Origin: Paraspadella gotoi
Lineage: Eukaryota > Chaetognatha
Reading direction: 5' to 3'
Assembly: GCA_051294375.1 (NCBI GenBank)
Contig: CM119263.1
Span: forward strand, 26,266,758 to 26,330,757
DNA length: 64,000 nt
Positions 29,401 through 41,437 of this stretch are shown here, in pieces. The position numbers and the translations under genes are program-made. Numbering within the stretch: the stretch's first letter is position 1; each line of letters starts with the position of its first letter. A model generated the notes under the pieces. It was not told the DNA's origin and made no database searches. It saw only the letters and a list, made by a program, of their open reading frames with translations.

Positions 29401-32400
29401 CAGCCCATGTAATACGTATTTGTTGTTGTTGTTATTTTTTTACCTTTTTGATTTTTACTCTGTTTTTTCGTTAATATATGTTTTCTCTTCTCACAAAAAA
29501 CACGTCTCGAATTTTTCTCTTAATTCTTATTTTTGAGTCACCGCAATTGGTATTGCCCGACGCTTCTTCTAGACTTTTTTTATCCTTGTTAATGACAATT
29601 TTAGTTTTGTTTCGTTTTCGAACGTATAGTCAACTCAAACATGGAGTACGTCGGGCAATGAAAAATTTTTGTGGAAGGAAATTTAAAATAATATTAAAAC
29701 TAGAAAGCTGTGATGGAAACTAAAACAAATTTAGATACTTGATTAATTCAATACAAAAATTTAGTGTTTAGAATTGTCTTTTACTGTTTTTACTAAAAAA
29801 AATTGAGGAAACGATCTAAGAAAACCATGATAGAATTATTTTCTCTTTTACCAAATTTAAAAAATTATACAAACATATTTATCATTTTATAAAGGTAACG
29901 AATAAAGTTTTTTAAATATAACTACTTACAATATAACAACCTACCAAAAAACAACTAATTGCACTATAGGCATAGTTTTTCCGAGAAAAAACCTCATTTC
30001 GATCACTGTGCATCGGGTAGAAATCAAATAAAACAGAGAGAGAGAGAGAGTGAGAGAGAAAATTTAAGACCGAAACATGTCTGTGATTCAGATTCAGATT
30101 CCTCATTAAAATTTAGATCAAAAATATAAAACATGTGATCAAACATTCTCTTGTCTTCAGTGCCAAATTTTAAAATAAAGATTTAAATTCTCCAGGGTCT
30201 TGGAAGTCATAGGCTGTGTTAGCGTCGCTGGAGCAAGTCCCGTTTGAGGAAGCTTCCTGTGAGCTACAGTCAGCAGCAGTTCCGGATTCTAGAGAGCTGG
30301 AACCAATTTTATGAGTTTACAAGGATATTACTACAAAGAAAATACAATTTTCTCTACTGTTATGCTAAAAAAAATTTTGAAGCGGATATTCTTTTTTTAA
30401 TTATACATGTAGAGGCAACAAAAATATAGTTAACTTGCTTAATCATTTAATCACTTCCCCCTAATGAACAGCTACATATGTGCTCGTTCACCGTTCAATC
30501 CCCTCACGGTCACGCTGGTTTAGTGTGATGGTGTCGGCATAAATTCGCCAGTGACATGGGGTGGTTACTGCAGGTCCAAAGCCCTGAACGCCAGCTGCCA
30601 GGAGATGCCTCACACCCCGGGCATCACTCATGCCTCCCCGTTTCCATAAAATACAAATGGTCAGTTGCACAAAGCACAACAACATTTTATTGTCGTTCAT
30701 GTCCTTTTGGCATTTGTATTGAGTAGATACTTTCAGACTATTATCCATCTCGTTAAAGAGGCCGTCTCTTTCAGACTCAATACCATCTCTGTCAGACCCT
30801 TGTCAGTCTGTTGCAGTCTCATATCAGTCTCTTTTACATCTCTTCCCTTCTCTTTCAGATTATCCATCTAAGCAAAATCCAGCGGAAATGATCTCTACTT
30901 GCGTCTCTCTTCCCTCCAAATGGATCCACGGTTGGGTGCCAATCTACATGATCACCTACTTTTCCAGTGAGTAAGGACGACAAGTTCACAGATTTGTTTA
31001 TATTGATATTAGCATTCAAGAGCTATAGCTACCGAAAGACAAGTGGTAAAAAAAAATTCATCATTTGAGTCGCTTCAAAAACTATTTTTGAAGATCTGCC
31101 AAAAACCGAAGATACTTTTTGGCCTTAATTTATGGGCAATGGGCATTAAGGCGTAGTAAAATTTATAAATTTAACTTTAAATAAAATTCTAAAAGTGAGG
31201 AACGAACAACATTATATTAATGAACATTTAAGTAATGAAAAAATTTTTAATAAATTTTACAATTTATGCAGTAGGCCATATTTATACTAGTACTAAACCA
31301 ATAAATGTTAAAATTTCAAAACAGTTTTTTCTAAGATTTTTTTGCAGATTTGGATTCGTCATAAAAAGTTGGTAAAAAGAAATATAACTCCTTTTGAAAA
31401 ATTTATTCATTAAGTGGGTCAGAAATTAGAAAAAGCTATATTTTAAGCTAAAATTAACTTTTTAATATAGTTGTGGAGAGACTACGTTTGTTTTTTTTAA
31501 TTTTTAACCCCACTTATGAAATAATTTTAAAAATGATTTATATTTTCTTTTATCAACTTTTGACGAGGAATTCAAATCTGCAATCAAAAATTAAGAAAAG
31601 CTTATTTTAAAATTTTTCGATTTTATAAGGATAGTACTATATATAAATATAGCCTACTGCGAATTAAAAAAATAAAATTAATTTTTTTTACAAATTAATG
31701 TTCACTGATGGTATGTTGTTCATGAATTGATTTTTAGAATTTTCGTATGTAACTTTCACTACGCCTTAATGGGCATTCTATTTATGTTTTTTTAAAAAAA
31801 TTGTGAATAGAAAATAATAACTTTAAAAATAGGAAATCATATGTGTAACTTAAAATAATCGGTTTAGTCATTTCAGAGCTACAGTACTTTAAACACAAAA
31901 GGCTAAAAATAATTTAATTTCCTTTTGCTCTGACATTTTGTTTAAGAAAAAAGGGTCATTCAATTCAACTTCAAAATAGGCCAACAATGGAGTACAAATT
32001 CAGAAGGCTGAGCTCCTGCCGATTCCGAAATGTATTCACTTTAAACATTTGATGCATTCTACGCCATTTTATATCGGTTTTAAATTATAATATAAATAAA
32101 GAAACCTATCCTGAAGAGTTGCAGGTCAAACGAAAAAGCCACATCCATCTGATTATTTTTTATGAATATTTTTATTAGTGGATTCGAAAAATGTAATAGA
32201 GAGACATTTTTAAATTTCAATTTGTATCATTGAAAATGAAACATTTTTAAACTTGAACCCTGAATTCTTCATAACTGGAACGCGTTTATCAAAATGTCTC
32301 TCTATTACATTTTTACAAATGTTTTTAAGATTGCTAATCAAATTTTTAAATCAATATTTATTGCAGTCGTTTAGGCTGCAACTCTTGAAATTCAGTATAG

Positions 32401-33389
32401 ATTCACTGTAACTCAAATTTCTTTACCATCTATTTAACTGAAGATTTTGTTCATGACTGGAAAACCAACAGAGTAACAAGATTAATTGTTTAATTCTCCC
32501 CTTCTAAATTATCCCTTACCGTGTTTTAACTTCTTACCTAGAATTTTTTAACAATCAGATGATAAACTAATCTTTAAAAAATGTGCTACCCATTTAACTA
32601 ACAATTTTGTTATTTACCGATTTAAAAAAATGATTGAAAACAGAATGTTTACATATAAATAAAAACTTCTTTTTTTTTTGGGATTACTGATGACTATAAT
32701 GTATTTCTCGAAGTATTAGCTCTTATACATCAAAGATTACGCATGTTATGCTGAATGACCTTTTCCTCTAAGTACGTACCTAATAGTTGTAACTGAGTAA
32801 GTTACTTTTAAAAAATCAAACTGCTGAGTAACGGATAGCTATAGATTAACCAAATTTATACCAATAGTTCCTTTTTCTAGTTCCTCTTTTGACGCGTGTT
32901 GACGCAAACAGATTTTGAAAAAAAAAGTGTTATCGACTTATAATATTGAAAAAAGTTAAATATATAATGGGAAAGTTAAACTATGAACAGACACGATTCG
33001 CGCGACTCGAACTCACGGTTGAATGAGCTAATTTAAAAAAATGAACGAATCAATTAACGACCTTCGTTCAGTGTCTTTCAAATGCAAAACGGAATCGTTA
33101 TTCATGTCCGATAAAAAGAGAAAATCCGATATTGTATAAATGGGACGATTAAATTTAACGTATAAGTCTTGCCTTTAACTTTAAAAACAAATTTCAAAAG
33201 TTTTGTTTTCGAAAGATCAGAATCGAAGAATTACGAAAGCAAACAAACAAAACTCTTTTTTTTTTTCGTTAGATTTATTTTTTTTACCGGAGAAGAAAAG
33301 GGATTCATATGATTTATGATGAGTAAGAAAGGAAGAAAGAAAGAAAGAAAGAAAGAAAAAAAGAAAACAAGAGAGAAAGAAAGATAGAT

Positions 33390-33432
<43 letters not shown>

Positions 33433-33433
33433 G

Positions 33434-33492
<59 letters not shown>

Positions 33493-36421
33493 AAAGAAAA
33501 AAAGAAAGAAAGAAAGGACCTATCTAATAACAAATCATGAATTCACCATCTCAGGCGTGCACCAACCCAAAAGTGAGTAGTAAATATTTAAAATGACCAA
33601 CCAATGAACATCTAACCATTTTTTGAAACAAGATTAAGTCCTTGCGTCAGCGACTCAGAAACTTTCTTCCCTCGTGCTGGACGCGATTCGCGATTCGTGA
33701 TGTGTAAATAATTAAATTTAGCATATAGTCTCTTCGGAGGCGTGGGTTCAAATCTCACCGCTGCGGCACTATTTTCTTAGAGCGCCCCGTTGATTTATCC
33801 CGGATTTTAATTTTAACCTTAAAAGTTAAATTTGTAACATAATCTCTAACCCTAATCCTAATCCTGAACCCTAAACTAAAACCTTAATCCCAAATTTAAA
33901 ATTCTAACCCCTGACTTTAATACCTAATCCTATTCCCTAACAATCACTAACCATATATACCTACTTAATTTTAACTTAAAAATCTAATTCCGAATTTAGG
34001 ACGAAATTGGTTCGTTCAACGAAGAAATGGCCGAAAGAAAGGCCGAAAAGAAAAGAAAAGAAAAAACAAGGGAAAAAAAAGAAAAAAGAAAAAACAAGAA
34101 AAGAAAAGAAAAAAGGAGAAAAGAAAAAAAAGGAAAAAAACGCGCAAACATTGACATTGTGAAATAAAAAAAAACTTTTAACAAAAAAAGGGAAACGTAG
34201 GGGTTTTTCGTATTTGTCACTTGACAAAATTTCATCGCGCAATTCGAACTTTGATACAAAAAAAGGGGAGGGGAGCTCGTAAATTCTTTGATTGAGTTGA
34301 CAGTTTTTAGTTGCGCCATCTATATAAGTCAGTTTTCGGTCTGTCGGTGGGTCTATTTGTTCGTCAATCTGTCTTGAACGCTCAAAACTCAAGTTAATAC
34401 TGCATTATATTGCAGTGATGAACTATAAGATTAAAAACAAGCAAATATTTTATACATGATACTGTCAAGATTCATACAATGTTTAGTCGTATGATCGTCT
34501 GGATATTCGTCCATTAAAGTAGCCGATGAAATTTTAATGCTAATGTATTCAGCGTTAAAATAATCTATCATAAGCAAATTAAGCATAGATTAATTAATTA
34601 ATTAGTTATCTAATCATCTGCTTACCGCTAATGATCGTGGGCGTTTATATTTACTGTGAAAAGAAAAAACATAAAAATATATTTATTACTTATTTAAATA
34701 TTAATTACTTATAAAGAGAAAAAAACTTGACAGCAACATTTTCTCCTCTTTCTCCCATTTTTAAATCGGCCTCTCTGACCCTAGAGTCTTCTTTCAGGTC
34801 TATCGAGGTCTTCTCTCTCTCGCTCTTCCTCGTCTCTAGAGAAATACAGGTCTTCCTTAACGAGGAGGTCACTCTTTCTTTTTTTTATTCCCAGTGGAAA
34901 AAAAAAGCTTTATTTTACTCTTCTCTCTAATGTGCAGATTTAAGGAAGCGCACAGGTGTCGAGTCGAAAAGCAATTATATGCCGGATTTTCTGCTCATCA
35001 GTGGAGATCCGCTTCTTGTAAATGCAATGTTTATGAAATCAGATATCGGGCATCAGATAAAAGTTAATGCCCTTGCGATTTTTATATATCTATAAGTTTC
35101 CGTTTTAAAAATGATTTAATTTCAAACGTAAATCCTATCTCTTTCCCTTCACGCTTTACCGCTTCAATTGCGAGCTTTCTCGACTTATATCGAGGAAAAC
35201 TTTGCCAACGGGCAAAGCTTTATGTACTGTATCGAGCTTTTTTTTTTTTAAATTCATCATCAGTTTCTACTCAATGAGAAAAACTAAATTGATCATTCCG
35301 ATGCTGATGCCTTCGTTGTCGTTTTTACTGAATAGAACGAGTGAATAATACTGAATATCTGTGATTTATGCTTTACTTTTGCATTAGGCGCAAATTAAAT
35401 CACTTGATATCGTTGCCGTACATAAGCTTGCAATGTCATTATCTTGTAAGAGTGATGGAGGCCTTAAACCGCCAAAGCCTGTCCAAAGTCAGGGGCAAGA
35501 TAGCTTATTTATTAAATGAATGGATAATTTTTATATTGGTTGTACCAATTTCATAAAAAAAGTTAAGACTTCACCTTCTCCTCTCCTCTCTCCACTCTCC
35601 CCCCGCAGCCCGCGTGGTGGTCGTGCACATCATCCCTTGCATTCTCCTCGTCGTCACCAACAGCCTTTTGGTCGACACCATGAGGGAGGCAAACGAGCGT
35701 CGCCTTCGCCTATTGCAATCCAACATCAAGCAGAAGCGGGACAACGCCCGACAGCGCCGCCTGGCCGACAAACTTCGGGCCGACGCGGAGAAGCAACAAC
35801 GGGAAAAGGAAAAGATGGAGGACATGGAGGACAAGGAAAACAAGGAGGACAAAAACGACAAAGAGGACAAAGACAGCAGGAGCGTTTCGGCCAAAAGCGT
35901 GTCAGGTTGTCCTACACCGGATATCGACCAAGGTGAGCGAGGGAAGGGACGATTGGGGAAAGGAAGGAAGGGTCTGGAAAAGAGGAAAGAGTCAATTGTC
36001 CTCAATGGGTCACTTGAAAAAAAAAAGAGGGAAAATTCTGGGGAAGGAAGAAATAAGCAATCATTATATGTGGGGGAATAATAGAGAAAAAAATGAAAAA
36101 GTATAAAACAGATTGGTAAGGACAATTTTGAGTGAGAAGGGAAGGTTGAAAAGAAATTGTTTTTTTGGAATATGGGAAGATAAAAAAAGTTTCTACCGAA
36201 GTTAGAATGAGAGGAAAAGTTTAGTAATTATGAGCGAGGTGGTAAAAGATGATACAAGAGAAAATAATAAGATTGGGGTGTACGTAGGAAGAACGAAAAT
36301 GAAAAAGAAAAAAAGGAAATAAAGAACCGGGATAAAGTCAGAGATGGAAAACGATTTTGTTTATCCCTTTTTATGGGAACTCGTTTCCTCCGGCTGCGAG
36401 AGAGAGAGAGAGAGAGGAGAA

Positions 36422-36453
<32 letters not shown>

Positions 36454-36461
36454 AGAGAGAG

Positions 36462-36516
<55 letters not shown>

Positions 36517-37583
36517 GTCACGTAAGGACGTCGATGATTGTTCGCGGCCCTCCTTCATCAAAAGCTTAAAATAACTTATTTTTTTAACACGAACATGTTG
36601 TATATTATTATTTATTTCCTTATGATATTTTTTTTCTTTCCGTTTCAAACTCAACTGGCTAAGAACTCCATTCATTTCTTCTTCTCGCTGCTTCATTTTT
36701 TTTCTTTTTCCTCTATAAGACCGACCAAGTGTTTATATTGACCTAAAAAAGATCGAGAAGTTTGTTATCAGATAGTTCTTCGTTTCGGTTACCTTAGAAG
36801 TTCTTTCGTATCACTCCTGTCTGAAGTCTATTCAAATATTTTATAAGCACAACCAAACCCTCTCTCATCAACACCCACTCCCCGTCAACTCCTTCCGTCC
36901 AATTCTCCCTTCAGACACTCCTTCGTCGAGACGCCCGTCCAATCTGGCGGCGTTGGAGCAGACGAAGAAGGAGCGGAAGAAGCGACGAGAGGCTCGATGC
37001 ACCACGTTGATGCTCGTCATCGTCGTCACAGTCTTTCTCGCTGTCGAGTTGCCGCTCACCTTCATCTTCATCGTCGAGGCGAGAGAGTTGGTGGGATATG
37101 ACTGTAAATATAATCGAGTACCTGAAGGAGATGTGGAACGGACGGTTTGTGGGGCTTTGGGTAAGAGAGGGGAAGGGTATTGCAAAATTGACTATAGATC
37201 GCAACTGGATTGTCAATAATCGCTTGAGTAAAAAGAGTGAAAGGTTGTGTTGTGAATTTTTTTTTCTAAGATAACAGAGTTTTACTATTTTTTGGGGGGG
37301 GAAATTTCAAATTTCTTTTAGGTATGTGTTATTTAGGTTTGTGTTATTTATTTGTTTTTAGGTTATTTTCTTTTAAATATAAATTTTTTTTTTTTAAGTG
37401 ACACCTTTTTGTATGTTCTTATTCCGACGATTTTCTGAGGGTTTATTTTATTTTTAGAGCAGAATGTGGGCGGGATTGAGATGAGACCAAATATAGATAT
37501 CCTTGATTTGTTGCAATAAGAGGAGGAGGAAGGTCGCCATGACGACAATGGGGGTCTTAAGTTTATCTTGATCGGATGGTAAT

Positions 37584-37621
<38 letters not shown>

Positions 37622-37622
37622 A

Positions 37623-37686
<64 letters not shown>

Positions 37687-38071
37687 TGAAAGAATGAAAG
37701 AATGGAAAAGAAAAAAAGACATAAATAAATAAAAGAAATAAAGAAATAAAGAAATAAAGAAATAACGAAAGAAAGAGAGAGAGAAGGAGAGACGAAGATA
37801 GGAAGCGGTCGCCATGTTGTGCCTTCTTTTTGGACTCGAGGAAAACGCGTTAGGAGTTAACGACGTCCACTTTTCATTATCTCCGTCGTCGGAGTGGAAA
37901 TTCAGGTCAGAGAGGAATGGTCAGGCGCGTTTGTGGGGGACAAACAGGCGCCAGGTACGGAGCCTGCGCCTCGTCGCCTGATTTACGCTCCTTCGTCTGT
38001 ATTTTTTAAATTTTTTTGAGTGATGATTCCCAATGTGATTAACTTTTTGTTTTCATGTCACAACAGAACAT

Positions 38072-38167
<96 letters not shown>

Positions 38168-40008
38168 CTCTATTCTTGCGCTCTATCTCCAAGTGCCAAT
38201 ATTGACTTAGATTAAATAAAGAGAAGAGGAGAAAAATTTTGAAACACGCCGCCGCTCGCCAACTCCCCCTACCCCCCCCCGTTTCCCTTCTCTCCCATCG
38301 AACAGATCGTCCAGACTCTCTTCTCGTCCGTGAAGGTCCACATAGACAACGACGCCCTCAGCGTCGCCGTCTTCATGTTCAACTTCTTCATCGTGTTGTC
38401 GTATCCGACCAACTTCTTCATCTACTGCGTCATGTCGAAACAATTCAGGAGGGAATTCTCCAAGATGTTCACCTTCGCGAGGAGAAGTGAGACGGTTTTC
38501 CAAGGGGTTGGGGGGGGGGTGGAGAAGCGAGGTGAGTTGTGGAAAATGTTAGGACTGGGATGAGGATGAAGGCTGGCCAGAACTTATTGCTATTTATATC
38601 TAGGAGTTCTATTTTTTCAAAATAGCCTGTTAAAGGTTGTCTGCACAAAAAATAATCGTATTTTTTAAAATATTTATCATGATATGATATCATGACATTT
38701 ATCACCCTAAAGTAATTTCATATGGTGCCAGTGTAATGTGTACAGGAAGCTCTTTTGAGACGAGCTTCAAAAAATCGTTTGGATGGGTAAATAAAAAAAA
38801 AAATTTAATGTAAATTGATACACTTATAAAAAGGTGTAATGACAAAACAATCAATTAAAAAGATTCACATTCGGCAACTCTGACCTACTTTAAGTGATCA
38901 GAGAAGGCGGCATATGCTTTTGGGGGCGCGCCCGTTGGGAATGCTGTCATTTCTGTCATTATTTTTTATGTCCGAAGGTCAAAACTTCCTTAGGGGATGC
39001 GTGGGACATTCTGCTTCTGTATCCTACATTTCATCAATCTGGGGATTGCAGTCAGAAAACTGGGTGGCCAATTAAAAAATTACTAATATCTTCATCTTGA
39101 TTTTCGCCAAAATTTCCCAAAATTTTGTAAGGAAGCGGTGCGGAGAATTTCGACATATTATGCAAAAAGCATCATTTACAGTAGTTTCTGTAGGATTTTC
39201 CAGACGTTTTTGAAATCGATCAAAAGAAAATATAGTCCCTTTTTTCTTCTATCATAAAGCGTTATTGTGCTGTAAACACTTAAAGTTAGTCCCATAAGAG
39301 CTGGACCTCCCTGTATATGTTTTTGTTGTTTAACTTTTTGAGCTTTTATCATAATTCACAATTAAAAATTCTGAGTCATAGAAATGTAATATTTTTTTTT
39401 CAAAAAGCCTCGATAATTGATTATTAAAAAAATGTGAATTTTAAAAAAAAATGTATTTATTTATTTATTAATTAATTAATTATTAGTAATTGAGCTGTTC
39501 CCTCTTGTGAGGACTGAAGAATGCGCTTGAGGTGTGAAAAAGGATTTAACAATGCGGAGAAATTGAGGAAAATTAAGGAAAAAAACGAGACACGTGAATA
39601 GCAGAGAAGGGTGAGGACCGTTAGACCGTTAGACAAGTGAGAAAGCGTGATAAGTGACGCGGGTGAGGAAATGACGCAAGCGAAGTGAACGGACTGTGAA
39701 CCGGAGGGAATAGGAAGAAGTCAGGTGGGAGGAAGAAGGAAAAATGATTCTGTGGAGAAAGGGAAGGTGAGTTCAAGGCGCGAATCCTTGGGGTAAGTTT
39801 TTTTTTTGAGTGGAGAGGATACATCGCTATTATCAGGCCAAAATATTTTAGCTTCTGTTTGCTAAATTTAACTTAAACAAGTCATTGTGGTTGTCATGGA
39901 AAAGGATAAAAAATTTAAAGGGAAAAATATATTGAGAGACAAGTGAAAGAGTTAAAGAAAGAACTAAACGAGTGGACGGATAAATAATTAAACCTTTCTG
40001 TTTCTATA

Positions 40009-40066
<58 letters not shown>

Positions 40067-41351
40067 TCTCTGACTCGCAGAGGCTCCCAGAGGATTGTCT
40101 TCGGAAGTCAAAGTCTCGAAAAGTATCGCTTCAAAATTGAGGTAAATTTAGTGGAAAGTTTTCACTGAAATTGCGATTTTTAGGTTTTTTCCTTTTTATT
40201 TATTATGGTTTTTTTATGTCATAGAGAGGGCTCGATAAAAGATACTTATATATGTATATACTTATACTTTTTAATTATATAATTCTTACCATTAACATTA
40301 ACCATCTTGATGCTCTTTTATTTTTCCCCGTCAGCCTGAACATCGGTCGCGGAGCCAAACGCGATGAGGCCAAAGTCGCCATCTACGTAGCGTCACCTAC
40401 GAGCGACGTCGGCGCCGCCGCTCGAGACTACAGGCACCTGCAGCTCGACCTCAGCGGCGTCGAACCGAGTCGTGATTCCGTCTTTCCGACACAGGTGCAG
40501 GGGACGTCGTCCGAGTAATGTGTTACTCATTGACCGTATTTAAACTTTATAAAACTGTAGTTTTAATTAAACTATCTTAAAACTAAACAGTAACTTTTAA
40601 CAAGCTATAACTTTGTATTTTACTCAGGCCTACTACTACTGTCGAAAGTGTGAAAATGATAAAATTTTAAAAATTGAACACGAAAATAAAGAGCGATGAA
40701 AGTATTTTATTAAATTCATTTTTATATTGGATAAATTAAAATATATATAGTAGAAAAAAATATAAAAATACTAGGAATTTTTAAATTTAAAACCGGATTT
40801 TATTTCTTCCATTTTATTCTGCATACTGTCGTCAAACGTAATCAAGCTCCTGACCTTTGCTTATTATTATTCCATGGCAACAGCCGCTTTGCCTGTGATG
40901 CCCATGGGGATGGGGCATCTCACTGTTGGCTTTGGGGTCTTCCGACCCTCAGTTTCGCCTCCAGTCACTGGCGCGGTTACCCTAGGACGGTCTCGCTTTG
41001 CCAACGCTGAGGAAAGTCGTTAGGACTGTGGATGGAATAAAACGCCTGGGATGGTGTGTTCCCCCCTCTTAGCCAATGAGGACGTGAGGCGGAGTGAACA
41101 TACCGCCACAATTCATCTGATAACAGCATCCTCGCGCTCACCCATCTGTAAAATTCGTCTGTAAATCCTTCTCCCACCCTTTAATCCTACAGATGAGTAT
41201 GCTAAGCCCCTCGACGACGGAACGGCCTCACTCGCCGACTACCACATCCCGAGGAATTTCTTCACTACTCGCGCCCCAAAACGCAGAGAATCCCGGTGAG
41301 TGCCAAAACTGTAAGCAGTGGGAGGAGAAAAAAGATAATGGCCGATGTTTG

Positions 41352-41437
<86 letters not shown>

